This document shows positions 8,305 through 17,285 of a stretch of DNA of 64,000 nt, in pieces. The notes under the pieces are model-generated. The model was not told the DNA's origin, made no database searches, and was given only the letters and a program-made list of their open reading frames with translations. Position numbers and translations under genes: made by a program. The DNA comes from Bizionia argentinensis JUB59 (lineage in GTDB: Bacteria > Bacteroidota > Bacteroidia > Flavobacteriales > Flavobacteriaceae), in assembly GCF_000224335.1 (NCBI RefSeq), contig NZ_AFXZ01000002.1, positions 1 through 64,000 on the forward strand, read 5' to 3'. The number at the start of each line of letters is the position of its first letter. Within the stretch, counting starts at the first letter, position 1.

Positions 8305-10128
8305 TTATTTTGTATTTAGTGAAAAGACTTTGTTTATTTTAACTTTTAGTAAAAAGTGCCAAACTGGATAAAGAATAAAGCCAAAAATAATAATAATCGG
8401 ATTTTTATAAACTTGAAGTTTATTTGATGTTTCAGATAACTTAAAACTATTTATTAAGGCAAGTATAAAGTATAGGACATAAATGGCGGCAGAAATAGCA
8501 CTAACTTGGATTAAAATATTGGCAAGTTGTTCCAATTTATTATTTCTAAAAATAAAATATAGTATAAATAAAACGATGGAAATCCAGTAGAAAATAAAAC
8601 TGAATTTGGCGTGCATCTTATAATCGATTAGCAGTGTTTTTACTTCCAATTCTTGTTCTGGAACTAATTTTACTGAAGTTGATTCTTCATCCTTTTTATC
8701 TTCAGAATTTCCTCCAATTTTTAATAGTTTTTTTATTGGTTCAATAATATGGTCAAATTCAAATAATCCGCGATCGGCGGTAGCGCGTTTGGTTAAATAA
8801 TAACCAAGCGGTAACATAATTAAAGTGGAAAACCATGCAGCCAAAATGGGGTTTAAACTGCCATCTTTAGCGCTGTTTTTAGCGAAAATACCAATAAAGT
8901 GATAGGTTAGAAATAGGAAAATAGCAATTACCATTGGTAATCCTAACCCACCTTTTCTAATTAAAGCGCCTAATGGTGCTCCCACAAAAAAGAGTATAAT
9001 ACATGCAAACCCTAAAGCTAATTTTTCGTGAAGTGCAATAATGTGTTTGTTTAGATACACGTAACGCTCCTTAAAGTATTTGCTTTTTACATTTAGAATT
9101 TGTTTGGTGCTTCTTAAAGAATTTAACGACTGATCGAGCATCTGTACTTTTTTCTTATCAGTAAATAAGTCTAGAATATTACCGCTATAAGTTGAATCAA
9201 TGTCTTTTTTAACTGTAATGCCAGAATTTAAGACGGGTAAATTAGATCGGTTATATAGGCTAATAGCAAAGTCTTCTCGATCTTTTGTTAAGGCGGTTCC
9301 TAAAGAATCAATCGTGTAATTTAAATCGGAAATGTTTAACATGTTGTATTTGTCCGTAACATTTTTTTCGTCCAAATCGTTATTGTTTAACTGGGATAAA
9401 TCGAGATTAATGGTGTACTTTTCAAAGTATGTTTTTACCATAGGATGGCGATCTATGTTCTTACGATCACTAGTATCATCGTAAAAATAACCATCATATA
9501 AAATAAATTGTAATACATCAGAATCTTCTTCGCCTATAAGTTCTCCTTCTTTGGCAATAATAGTAATGTTATTTGCATTATTACTTGTGTTCTTTTTATG
9601 CATGATAACATCAGTCAAGTATCTGCCGTTTTTACCTGATTTTTTAGCTACTTTAATATTGTAGACCATCACATCGTTAAATTGGCCTTCGGCAATAACC
9701 ATCGCAGGTTTTAATGTGGCAATGTTTTTTCGGAGATTATGTGACTCGTATTCCGCAGCGGGAATAACATTATTTGCAAAAAAGAACGTGATAACCGCTA
9801 AACCAACAATAAAAATACTTAATCCTGCCATGGCACGCTGCAAAGAGGTGCCGGTAGATTTCATGGCAGCGAATTCATAATTTTCGGAAAAACTTCCAAA
9901 AACCATGATAGAAGATAGTAATATGGTAAGGGGTAAAACCAAAGGAATTAGCTTCGGCATAAAGTAAAAAAGAAATTTAAAGACAACAATCATGTCTAAA
10001 TCTTTACCCGCTAATTCTTTAATATAAAGCCAAACTGTTTGCAATACAAAAATCAGCATAAGAATAATAAATACGCTGAAAAAAGTTTTTAAATAGGTGG
10101 TAAGTATGTAACGGTCTAGTATTTTCAC
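8305..10128 (-). CDS. LptF/LptG-family permease (YjgP/YjgQ), long form
   Basis: The 607-aa inner-membrane protein belongs to the YjgP/YjgQ family, which with LptB extracts lipopolysaccharide from the inner membrane. The first helices (about 15-115), a periplasmic jellyroll-like region (about 120-340) and the C-terminal helices (about 355-440) follow family order. It is well beyond the usual roughly 360 aa. A linker with charged residues and three to four further membrane segments extend from about 450 to 607. It sits between lolA and ribBA in one operon. LptF versus LptG cannot be decided. Confidence 0.85.
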   Translation of the reverse strand: MKILDRYILTTYLKTFFSVFIILMLIFVLQTVWLYIKELAGKDLDMIVVFKFLFYFMPKLIPLVLPLTILLSSIMVFGSFSENYEFAAMKSTGTSLQRAMAGLSIFIVGLAVITFFFANNVIPAAEYESHNLRKNIATLKPAMVIAEGQFNDVMVYNIKVAKKSGKNGRYLTDVIMHKKNTSNNANNITIIAKEGELIGEEDSDVLQFILYDGYFYDDTSDRKNIDRHPMVKTYFEKYTINLDLSQLNNNDLDEKNVTDKYNMLNISDLNYTIDSLGTALTKDREDFAISLYNRSNLPVLNSGITVKKDIDSTYSGNILDLFTDKKKVQMLDQSLNSLRSTKQILNVKSKYFKERYVYLNKHIIALHEKLALGFACIILFFVGAPLGALIRKGGLGLPMVIAIFLFLTYHFIGIFAKNSAKDGSLNPILAAWFSTLIMLPLGYYLTKRATADRGLFEFDHIIEPIKKLLKIGGNSEDKKDEESTSVKLVPEQELEVKTLLIDYKMHAKFSFIFYWISIVLFILYFIFRNNKLEQLANILIQVSAISAAIYVLYFILALINSFKLSETSNKLQVYKNPIIIIFGFILYPVWHFLLKVKINKVFSLNTK

Positions 10129-10261
10129 ACGTTTAAAATTTCCTAATTATTTGGTTAGCAAAGTAACTTTAAAATTTAGAACGTCTGTTTCCTCGACGTT
10201 CTCATATAAAAAAAGGGACCTAATACTTTTATGAATTGAATGATTGAACATGTATAAAGTT

Positions 10262-10900
10262 CTAATCTAATTTGTTGATGTAGTGATCTTTATATTTTTC
10301 TGCATCAAAAGTAAATAAGGTTTTTGATAATGGCTCGTTTGTTTTAAACGAATTTACAGTTAAAGTGGTTTTTGTTCCATTTTTGCCTGTTTCTATTAAA
10401 TTGTAAATGTGATGTGTTTGCGCATCAATTCCTAATAGTATATTTTTAATTTCCGAATTAGAATCGCTCGGCGTTAATTTTACATACTGTATTTTTCTGC
10501 CTTGAACATTTTGAAGAATGTCCATTTTATACGAATAACCTTTTTCATAAAATGATAACATTTTACTTGGAGTAATGCTGTTTTCATCCTCGGTGTTATT
10601 TGAAGAAATAGTCACTTCCTCATCATCAGGACTAATGCTGTAAAGCGTTTTACCATCAAAAATACGGGTCATGCCTAAAATGTTTAAACGATATTTATCA
10701 CCATCAATGACCACATTACCACGGGTTTCTTGTTTAATGTTTTCAGCGTCATTATTCAAGGCATACTTAAAGTCGATGGAAATGTTGTTGTAACTTTTCA
10801 CCTTTTTAGAAACCTTATTTAATAGGTTTTTCGCTTCATTATCTTGTGCAAACGTAGCCGTTGTTGCTAGCGCTAAAAATAATACTAATAATTTTTTCAT
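10262..10900 (-). CDS. lolA: LolA-like outer-membrane lipoprotein carrier protein
   Basis: The 212-aa protein has a signal peptide (about 1-18, ending ATFAQ) and a LolA-type single domain. This is a periplasmic half-barrel that shuttles lipoproteins from the inner-membrane LolCDE complex to the outer membrane. The segment IDFKYALNNDAENIKQETRG and the NILGMTRIFDGKTLYSISPDD stretch match the Bacteroidota form. It lies between ftsK and lptF/G in the same operon, so lipoprotein and LPS transport are linked here. The LolA fold is convincing; partner identity is from family knowledge. Confidence 0.83.
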   Translation of the reverse strand: MKKLLVLFLALATTATFAQDNEAKNLLNKVSKKVKSYNNISIDFKYALNNDAENIKQETRGNVVIDGDKYRLNILGMTRIFDGKTLYSISPDDEEVTISSNNTEDENSITPSKMLSFYEKGYSYKMDILQNVQGRKIQYVKLTPSDSNSEIKNILLGIDAQTHHIYNLIETGKNGTKTTLTVNSFKTNEPLSKTLFTFDAEKYKDHYINKLD

Positions 10901-10939
10901 TGCGTTGTAGTTTATCTTAATCCTCTTATTGAGGTTGTT

Positions 10940-13333
10940 TTATTTGGTTTCGTTATCTAATAACTGACTTAATGCCGTTAAATCTGGCACTAAAACTTGT
11001 CTCGCTTTGCTACCTTCAAAACCGCCAACAATTCCAGCTGCTTCTAGCTGATCAATAATACGGCCAGCACGGTTGTAACCTAATTTCAATTTACGCTGTA
11101 ATAAGGAAGCTGAACCTTGTTGGGCAATTACAATTATATCTGCAGCATCTCTAAATAGGATATCACGATCGCTTATATCTACATCAAGACTTGTGCCACT
11201 TTCCTCGCCAACATACTCGGGAAGTAAATAAGCATCTGGATACGCTTTTTGAGATCCAATAAATTCGGTTATTTTTTCAATTTCAGGCGTATCTACAAAG
11301 GCACATTGGAGTCTAATCATTTCATTTCCTTGAGTGAAAAGCATATCACCACGACCAATTAATTGATCGGCTCCCGAACCATCTAAAATAGTACGCGAAT
11401 CAATTTTACTCGTTACTCTAAAAGCAATTCGGGCAGGGAAGTTGGCTTTAATAATACCAGTAATAACGTTTACAGATGGTCTTTGAGTAGCAACAATTAA
11501 ATGAATACCAATAGCTCGTGCTAATTGTGCTAAACGGGCAATTGGGGTTTCTACTTCTTTACCTGCTGTCATGATTAAATCGGCAAATTCATCAACAACC
11601 AGAACAATATATGGTAAAAACTGGTGACCGTCATTTGGGTTTAATTTACGCGCCTTAAATTTTACATTATATTCGGCAATGTTTCTACATAAAGCATTTT
11701 TTAATAACTCGTAACGGTTGTCCATTTCAATACACAATGAGTTAAGTGTATTAATTACTTTGGTATTGTCGGTTATAATGGCTTCTTCACTATCTGGTAA
11801 TTTGGCTAAATAGTGACGTTCTATTTTATTGAAAAGTGTCAATTCTACTTTCTTCGGGTCCACTAATACAAACTTAACTTCCGCAGGATGTTTTTTGTAT
11901 AATAAAGAAGTTAACACCGCATTTAATCCAACCGATTTACCTTGACCTGTAGCACCAGCCATTAAAAGGTGAGGCATTTTGGCTAAATCCACAACAAAAG
12001 TTTCGTTGCTAATGGTTTTTCCAAGAGCAATTGGTAGATACATTTCCGATTTTTGGAATTTCTGCGATGCAATAACAGAACGCATAGAAACGATTGTGGA
12101 GTTTTTATTTGGCACTTCAATACCAATAGTTCCTTTGCCTGGAATAGGCGCTATAATTCGAATTCCTAAAGCAGAAAGCGATAAAGCAATATCATCTTCT
12201 AGGTTTTTAATTTTTGAAATTCGTACGCCAGCTTCTGGTATAATTTCATACAAAGTTACCGTAGGCCCAATTGTGGCCTTTATATTTGAAATACCAATTT
12301 TGTAATTATTTAAGGTGTCTACAATACGGTTTTTATTTTCTTCTAATTCTTCCTGATTTATAGTTATACCTTCAGAATCGTATTTTTTCAGTAAATCTAA
12401 TGACGGGAATTGATAGTTGCTTAACTCCAAAGTTGGATCAAACTGACCGTAATCTTCCACTAGTTTATTAGCCAGGTTGTCAGTTTCAGATAATTCTTCT
12501 TCAACCGTTTCAACCTCAATTTGCATTTCTGGTTCTTCCTCTTCTTTTTGAGGTGTTGGTTTTGTTTGTGTGTGATTTAAAGGCTTTTCAACAGTTTCTT
12601 CAGGTTTTGTTTTTTCAACAGATAAACTGAAAGCCGATTTAATATCTTCAGCTTCAGCAGCCAAATCATTATCTAGTGGTACGGACGTTTCATGTTGCAC
12701 TTGACTATCTTTTAAGTTATCCTTTATGTCTTTTTTAACGGAGGAGAAAATATTTTTAAAACTGTCAAAAGTCATTCTAAAACGAATGGCTAAATAAAAT
12801 ATTAAGCCGAAGAAGAGTAGGAGTGCCGTTCCAATTTTACCGAGATAAATTTGTAAATAGGAATTCATTTCAAAACCTATAGTTCCGCCTAAAATATTCC
12901 ATTTTTCAGAAAAGAATCCGAATAAAATAGAAGTCCAAATAGCAATTAAAGTTCCCCAAAACCAATTTTTACGTAATCTGCTTTTATCACCGTTTATAAG
13001 TACATAAACTCCAGAGAGTAAAATAAGACCTGCAAAAATAAAAGAAGCCACACCAAAACCACGATAAATAAGAAACTCACTGACCCATGCGCCCGTTTTA
13101 TTTAACCAATTTTCAGACTCTACTGTTTTATTGGCAAATTGCGAAAGCGTACTTTGATCGTTGTCTCCTGTAAAAAAGTAGGAAACAAATGCTGTGAATA
13201 AAAGGACACCAGTAATTATTAAAAAACTACCAAGCACCAATTTTTGTTGGTTGGAGAGTTTTAAATTAGGTGTCTTAAGCTTAGTTCGCTTTGCTTTTGG
13301 GGCTTTTTTTGCTTGTGTTTTCTTCTTGGCCAT
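10940..13333 (-). CDS. ftsK: FtsK/SpoIIIE-family DNA translocase
   Basis: The protein (797 aa from the ATG at 13333) is a septal DNA pump that clears chromosome ends during division. Four N-terminal membrane helices (about 25-180) are followed by an acidic linker (about 200-290). The RecA-like motor has Walker A GATGQGKS at about 458-465 and Walker B LVVDEFADL. A C-terminal gamma winged-helix domain (about 730-795) includes LLQRKLKLGYNRAGRIIDQL, which reads KOPS-like sites. A TTG five codons upstream (13348) is an alternative start, but MAKKKTQ is more typical. It is downstream of dgkA. Confidence 0.93.
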   Translation of the reverse strand: MAKKKTQAKKAPKAKRTKLKTPNLKLSNQQKLVLGSFLIITGVLLFTAFVSYFFTGDNDQSTLSQFANKTVESENWLNKTGAWVSEFLIYRGFGVASFIFAGLILLSGVYVLINGDKSRLRKNWFWGTLIAIWTSILFGFFSEKWNILGGTIGFEMNSYLQIYLGKIGTALLLFFGLIFYLAIRFRMTFDSFKNIFSSVKKDIKDNLKDSQVQHETSVPLDNDLAAEAEDIKSAFSLSVEKTKPEETVEKPLNHTQTKPTPQKEEEEPEMQIEVETVEEELSETDNLANKLVEDYGQFDPTLELSNYQFPSLDLLKKYDSEGITINQEELEENKNRIVDTLNNYKIGISNIKATIGPTVTLYEIIPEAGVRISKIKNLEDDIALSLSALGIRIIAPIPGKGTIGIEVPNKNSTIVSMRSVIASQKFQKSEMYLPIALGKTISNETFVVDLAKMPHLLMAGATGQGKSVGLNAVLTSLLYKKHPAEVKFVLVDPKKVELTLFNKIERHYLAKLPDSEEAIITDNTKVINTLNSLCIEMDNRYELLKNALCRNIAEYNVKFKARKLNPNDGHQFLPYIVLVVDEFADLIMTAGKEVETPIARLAQLARAIGIHLIVATQRPSVNVITGIIKANFPARIAFRVTSKIDSRTILDGSGADQLIGRGDMLFTQGNEMIRLQCAFVDTPEIEKITEFIGSQKAYPDAYLLPEYVGEESGTSLDVDISDRDILFRDAADIIVIAQQGSASLLQRKLKLGYNRAGRIIDQLEAAGIVGGFEGSKARQVLVPDLTALSQLLDNETK

Positions 13334-13463
13334 ATTTACTTTCTGCAAAAGCAGAAAAGAGTTATTTTGTCAATAATTATTAAAACTAAATTTGTGATTG
13401 TTTATCTATTCAGATTGTGACAAAAATACAAATAGTTAGCGTTTATCCTAAAGCAAAGTGGAT

Positions 13464-13832
13464 TTAAAAAAGCTTCGGAATATAAATAATACAACCCATA
13501 ATTATGGCTGTTATTGCAAAGATAAAAACGGCGCCTGCCGCCATGTCTTTTATTAAGCCTATTTTTTTATGAAAGTCTGGGTGCACAAAATCTGCTATTT
13601 CCTCAATAGCTGTGTTTACACCTTCCAGGGCCATTATTAATCCAATTGTAGCTATTTGAATAAGCCATTCAGTAGTAGATATTTTAAAGTAGAAACCGGC
13701 AAACGTCATCAGAATGCCAATAAAAAATTGCACTTTTATACTAGCCTCGGTTGTGACTAATATAAAAGCGCCTTTAAAAGCATATGTAATACTTTTTAAT
13801 CGATTTATAAAAAACGATTCTTTGTTATGCAT
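13464..13832 (-). CDS. dgkA: Diacylglycerol kinase family protein (DgkA-type)
   Basis: The 122-aa integral membrane protein has three helices, the size of prokaryotic DgkA. It would phosphorylate diacylglycerol or undecaprenol in the inner membrane. The catalytic motif EGVNTAIEEIADF and the KDMAAGAV motif are both present. Its ATG overlaps the 3' end of tpx by 8 bp, showing translational coupling. Whether the substrate is diacylglycerol or undecaprenol is not decidable from sequence. Confidence 0.88.
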   Translation of the reverse strand: MHNKESFFINRLKSITYAFKGAFILVTTEASIKVQFFIGILMTFAGFYFKISTTEWLIQIATIGLIMALEGVNTAIEEIADFVHPDFHKKIGLIKDMAAGAVFIFAITAIIMGCIIYIPKLF

Positions 13833-14331
13833 CTTTTAGAGCTTGCAAAGCTGCTTTGTAATTAGGTTCGTCACCAGTTTCTTGAACTTGCTCTGTATAA
13901 ACGACTTCGCCTTTCTGGTTAACAACTACTACACTTCTAGAAAGTAAAGACTCTAAAGGGCCAGTTGTAAATGTTACACCATAATCTTTTCCGAAGCTTC
14001 TGTTTTTAAAATCGGAAAGAGAAACCACATTATCTAATCCTTCAGCTGCGCAAAAACGGCTTAATGCAAATGGTAAATCGCGAGAAATACATAATACATT
14101 CGTGTTTTCAAGCTCGCTGGCTTCTTTATTAAATGTTCTAACGGAAGTAGCACAAACGCCAGTATCCACACTTGGAAAAATATTTAATACTAATTTCTTT
14201 CCTGAAAAGTCATTTAAAGATTTTGAACCTAATTTAGTATCTGTTAATTTAAAATCTGGAGCTTTTGTTCCCGTTTTTGGAAGTGTTCCAGATGTTTGTA
14301 TTGCGTCGCCATGAAAAGTTACTGTTGCCAT
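13825..14331 (-). CDS. tpx: Thiol peroxidase (atypical 2-Cys peroxiredoxin)
   Basis: The 168-aa thioredoxin-fold peroxidase reduces hydrogen peroxide and alkyl hydroperoxides with electrons from thioredoxin. Peroxidatic C60 sits in PSVDTGVCATSVRTF and resolving C94 in SRFCAAEGLDN, the standard Tpx pair. Length matches the family. It is the first gene of the minus-strand operon that continues through dgkA, ftsK, lolA, lptF/G and ribBA. The divergent neighbour is a fasciclin protein. Confidence 0.95.
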   Translation of the reverse strand: MATVTFHGDAIQTSGTLPKTGTKAPDFKLTDTKLGSKSLNDFSGKKLVLNIFPSVDTGVCATSVRTFNKEASELENTNVLCISRDLPFALSRFCAAEGLDNVVSLSDFKNRSFGKDYGVTFTTGPLESLLSRSVVVVNQKGEVVYTEQVQETGDEPNYKAALQALKDA

Positions 14332-14426
14332 AATATTGTTTTTTTGTGAACTTAAAAATACTAATTATAGATTTAAGAAGCAGCTGTTTTTAGATTATAA
14401 TACGTTAAAGTTATCGTAAAACACTT

Positions 14427-14466
14427 AATTCTGTTTAACAATATCATATATTTGTTAAACAGAATT
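14427..14466. promoter_or_regulatory. 15-bp inverted repeat overlapping the fasciclin gene promoter
   Basis: AATTCTGTTTAACAA and TTGTTAAACAGAATT are perfect inverted repeats with a 10-bp spacer. The spacer and right arm contain the -7 box TATATTTG (14447-14454, consensus TAnnTTTG), 29 bp before the ATG at 14483. The geometry is that of an operator overlapping a promoter. The minus-strand tpx gene starts about 95 bp away, so it could be affected too. The regulator is not known. Confidence 0.55.
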
Positions 14467-14482
14467 TAAATTAATAAATGTT

Positions 14483-15004
14483 ATGAAAAAGAAAAATTTA
14501 ATTAAGTCAGGTTTAGTTAGTTTAATGATGCTATTAGCGGTCAATGTTAAAGCACAAGATAAAAATATAGTTGAAGCAGCAATGGCCCCAGATGATTTTA
14601 CTACGTTAGTTGCTGCTGTTAAAGCTGCAGATTTGGTAGATGTATTATCTAGTGAAGGACCTTTTACGGTTTTTGCACCAACAAATGCGGCATTTTCTAA
14701 ATTACCAGAAGGTACAGTTGAAGGTTTACTAAAGCCAGAAAGTAAGGATATGTTACAAACGGTTTTAAAATATCACGTTGTTTCAGGATCTGTTATGGCA
14801 AGTGATGTTGTAGCAATGATTAAAAAAGGAAATGGTAAAGCAACTATTGAAACTATAATTGGTAATAAATTAATGGCGCAAATGAAGGACGGTGCTGTTT
14901 ATTTAGTTGATGAAAACAATAATTGGTCTAAAATTGAAGCAACAGACATGAAAACATCTAATGGTGTAATTCATGTTATTGATACTGTTTTATTACCAAA
15001 GTAG
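14483..15004 (+). CDS. Secreted fasciclin-domain protein
   Basis: The 173-aa protein has a signal peptide (about 1-24, ending VKAQ) and one fasciclin (FAS1) domain (about 38-172). Signature segments are DLVDVLSSEGPFTVFAPTN and the C-terminal SNGVIHVIDTVLLPK. FAS1 proteins are extracytoplasmic adhesion or stress-associated proteins. A closely similar paralogue follows at 15156. The promoter region carries a large inverted repeat, which suggests specific regulation. Confidence 0.9.
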   Translation: MKKKNLIKSGLVSLMMLLAVNVKAQDKNIVEAAMAPDDFTTLVAAVKAADLVDVLSSEGPFTVFAPTNAAFSKLPEGTVEGLLKPESKDMLQTVLKYHVVSGSVMASDVVAMIKKGNGKATIETIIGNKLMAQMKDGAVYLVDENNNWSKIEATDMKTSNGVIHVIDTVLLPK

Positions 15005-15028
15005 GATAACGTCCCTCAATTAATAGCA

Positions 15029-15063
15029 GAAAAAGTCACTCTTAATTGAGTGACTTTTTTTTT
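15029..15063 (+). terminator. Terminator between the two fasciclin genes
   Basis: AAAAGTCACTC pairs with GAGTGACTTTT (11 bp, 6-nt loop) and is followed by a run of Ts. It lies 26 bp after the first fasciclin stop, so the second gene needs its own promoter. Confidence 0.85.
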
Positions 15064-15155
15064 GTGCTAATTTTTTTTTGTTAAAATATAAAACCGCCTT
15101 TGCTAATTTTACGTTAGTAGGGTATAAACAAATTAATAACTATAAAATTAACAAG

Positions 15156-15734
15156 ATGAAAAATTTGAAATTCGTAACTGTAGCAACATTTGTATTCACT
15201 TTAGTATTCTCTATGAGTGTGAATGCGCAAAGCAAAATGATGAAACAAGACACAAAAACGGTTGGTGGTGCTGAAATGTATCCAACCAAAAATATTATTG
15301 AAAATGCTGTTAACTCTAAAGATCATACAACATTAGTAGCTGCGGTTAAAGCTGCAGATTTAGTAGACGCCTTGTCCAGCGAAGGACCATTCACCGTTTT
15401 TGCCCCAACCAATAACGCTTTTAGTAAATTGCCAAAAGGAACAGTAGATAATTTACTGATGCCAGAAAACAAAATGACGTTACAAACAATTCTTAAATAT
15501 CACGTTGCTTCAGGAAAATGGAATGCAGCAGATATAATGAAAGCCATTAAAAAAGGAAATGGTAAAGCTGAAATTGAAACTTTAAGTGGTGGAACTTTAA
15601 CAGCTTGGATGAAGGAAAGTGCCGTTTATGTAACTGATGAAAACGGAAATTCTGCACAAGTAACTATTGCAGACGTTAACCAGTCCAATGGCGTCATTCA
15701 TGTAATTGATGCGGTATTATTACCAAAATCATAA
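15156..15734 (+). CDS. Secreted fasciclin-domain protein (second copy)
   Basis: The 192-aa protein is read from the ATG at 15156, which opens a clear signal peptide (MKNLKFVTVATFVFTLV... ending VNAQ). The frame is open further upstream but without a better start. One FAS1 domain (about 55-190) shares DLVDALSSEGPFTVFAPTN and SNGVIHVIDAVLLPK with its neighbour, so the pair arose by tandem duplication. An extra 15-20 residues follow the signal peptide. A strong terminator follows. Cell-surface role inferred from family. Confidence 0.9.
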   Translation: MKNLKFVTVATFVFTLVFSMSVNAQSKMMKQDTKTVGGAEMYPTKNIIENAVNSKDHTTLVAAVKAADLVDALSSEGPFTVFAPTNNAFSKLPKGTVDNLLMPENKMTLQTILKYHVASGKWNAADIMKAIKKGNGKAEIETLSGGTLTAWMKESAVYVTDENGNSAQVTIADVNQSNGVIHVIDAVLLPKS

Positions 15735-15764
15735 TAAAGAAGTAAACCTACACTTCAAGTGAAT

Positions 15765-15801
15765 AAAAAAAGCCTCTAAAATTAATTTTAGAGGCTTTTT
15801 T
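15765..15801. terminator. Bidirectional terminator between convergent genes
   Basis: A perfect palindrome with 18-bp arms centred at 15783/15784, built on AAGCCTCTAAAATT and its complement, flanked by A- and T-runs. It lies between the plus-strand fasciclin gene and the minus-strand 85-aa gene and can end both. Confidence 0.9.
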
Positions 15802-15821
15802 GCATATATAAAATGTGCAAA

Positions 15822-16079
15822 TTATTTATCAATAGATCCAAGCACACGTTTCATGAAACTGTTAACAGCTTCTTTTTTTGGTGTACCATCTTTAATCATT
15901 TTATTTACTTCAATAGCGCCATACATATTAGAGATTAATTCTCCAATAACGTCCAGTTCTTCATCTTTCAGTGAAGAAACTTCGGTAAGGGATTCTAAAG
16001 TTTCAATAGTTTCAAGAACAAAATCTTCGTCATTTTCTTCAATAAATTGCGCCAAATGCTTAATTACAGGTAGTTTCAT
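15822..16079 (-). CDS. Small acidic hypothetical protein (DUF6952-like)
   Basis: The 85-aa soluble, acidic, helical protein has no signal or membrane segment. The sequence (MKLPVIKHLAQFIEENDEDF...) resembles a small family found next to thioredoxin genes in Flavobacteriaceae. It begins 6 bp after the stop of the thioredoxin gene and is surely co-transcribed with it. A redox-related role is only suggested by that linkage. Confidence 0.6.
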   Translation of the reverse strand: MKLPVIKHLAQFIEENDEDFVLETIETLESLTEVSSLKDEELDVIGELISNMYGAIEVNKMIKDGTPKKEAVNSFMKRVLGSIDK

Positions 16080-16085
16080 GATATT

Positions 16086-16394
16086 TTAGATTACGTTATC
16101 AACAAGTTCTTTTAAAACATCAAACTTATTAGTCTGCTCTTGGCCAACAAATTCGCCCTTTTTAAAAGTCGCAAAAGTTGGTAAATTATCCACAGTCGCT
16201 AATTTTCTACTTTCCGGGAATTTTTCAGCATCAGCAATTACAAATGTCACACCTTCGTGTTCTGTCGCTAATTTCTTAAATTTTGGCTTCATAATACGGC
16301 AATTACCACACCATGTCGCTGAATACTGTACAACTACAGTATCATTATTATTAATAAGGTCTTGTAAATTATCTTTTTCTAGTTCCTGTACCAT
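16086..16394 (-). CDS. Thioredoxin-family protein (CGNC active site)
   Basis: The 102-aa thioredoxin fold protein has active-site cysteines C29 and C32 in WCGNC, in place of the WCGPC of housekeeping thioredoxin. The cis-proline segment NLPTFATF is present. There is no signal peptide, so it is cytoplasmic. It heads a two-gene unit with the 85-aa protein and follows the peroxiredoxin gene on the same strand, separated by a hairpin. It may serve the peroxiredoxin or Tpx as reductant (inference). Confidence 0.85.
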   Translation of the reverse strand: MVQELEKDNLQDLINNNDTVVVQYSATWCGNCRIMKPKFKKLATEHEGVTFVIADAEKFPESRKLATVDNLPTFATFKKGEFVGQEQTNKFDVLKELVDNVI

Positions 16395-16418
16395 TTTTTC
16401 TTAAGTTTTGTTCTAATC

Positions 16419-16446
16419 AAAGTCCTTCCTATTGCGGAAGGACTTT
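16419..16446 (-). terminator. Hairpin between peroxiredoxin and thioredoxin genes
   Basis: AAAGTCCTTCC pairs with GGAAGGACTTT around a 6-nt loop, 60 bp past the peroxiredoxin stop. The longer T-run is on the plus strand, so terminator strength for the minus-strand transcript is uncertain. Confidence 0.6.
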
Positions 16447-16505
16447 TTTAGATGATTATAGTGTATTGAAAACTGTTTTCTTATTAAAAAGAATACAATA
16501 GAGAA

Positions 16506-17144
16506 TTAGTGAGATGCTAAATATGCAGCAGTTCCTTTTGCGTTAGCTTGCATAGCTTCTTTTCCTTCTTCCCAGTTTGCTGGACAAACTTCACCATTCG
16601 TTTGAACGTGCGTGTAAGCATCAATTAAACGTAAGAAATCGTTAACATTTCTTCCTAATGGCATATGGTTAATACCTTCGTGGAATACTGTTCCTTCTTC
16701 GTCAATTAAGTATGTTGCTCTGTATGTTACGTTGTCTCCATCTACGGTTACAACACCAGTGTCTTCATTATACTGCTCATTAGTGATATCTAAAATCCCT
16801 AATGTAGAAGCTAAATTTCTGTTAGTATCTGCTAAAATTGGGTAAGTAACGCCTTCAATTCCGCCGTTGTCTTTTGGTGTGTTTAACCAAGCGAAATGTA
16901 CTTCGGGTGTATCACACGACGCTCCAATAACGATTGTATTACGCTTTTCAAATTCTTTCATTGCTGATTGAAATGCGTGTAATTCCGTAGGACATACAAA
17001 CGTAAAATCTTTTGGATACCAAAACAAAATAACTTTCTTCTTATTGTTAATTGCTTCTTCTAGAACGTTCACTTTAAAAGTGTCGCCCATTTCATTCATT
17101 GCGTCTACGTTTAAATCTGGGAATTTTTTTCCTACAAATGCCAT
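16506..17144 (-). CDS. Peroxiredoxin (AhpC/Prx1 type, 2-Cys)
   Basis: The 212-aa typical 2-Cys peroxiredoxin detoxifies peroxides in the cytoplasm. Peroxidatic C51 is in DFTFVCPTELHAF and resolving C187 in GEVCPANWEEGKEAM. The C-terminal tail is of the Prx1/AhpC class. The gene has its own promoter candidate and is followed by a thioredoxin gene. With Tpx at 13825 it gives this region two peroxidases. Confidence 0.93.
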   Translation of the reverse strand: MAFVGKKFPDLNVDAMNEMGDTFKVNVLEEAINNKKKVILFWYPKDFTFVCPTELHAFQSAMKEFEKRNTIVIGASCDTPEVHFAWLNTPKDNGGIEGVTYPILADTNRNLASTLGILDITNEQYNEDTGVVTVDGDNVTYRATYLIDEEGTVFHEGINHMPLGRNVNDFLRLIDAYTHVQTNGEVCPANWEEGKEAMQANAKGTAAYLASH

Positions 17145-17181
17145 ATTTTTATGTTTTAATTATTAGTAATTTTCTATGGTA

Positions 17182-17189
17182 CAAATATA
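17182..17189 (-). promoter_or_regulatory. -7 promoter box of the peroxiredoxin gene
   Basis: On the minus strand TATATTTG matches TAnnTTTG and lies 37 bp upstream of the ATG. No convincing -33 element is seen at 19 bp. Confidence 0.45.
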
Positions 17190-17285
17190 GGCAGAAGAAG
17201 TAGTATTTAAAATGAAATGAAATCTTAATTCCTTATTGAAGTATAGCTTTAGTCTATGAGTATGATTAATAACTATAGTTTATGC

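Noticed and set aside
11979..12305. Plus-strand ORF inside ftsK
   Set aside because: Antisense to the conserved motor region; no recognisable protein.
13334..13348. TTG start five codons upstream of ftsK
   Set aside because: The ATG at 13333 gives the normal basic start; the extra residues add nothing.
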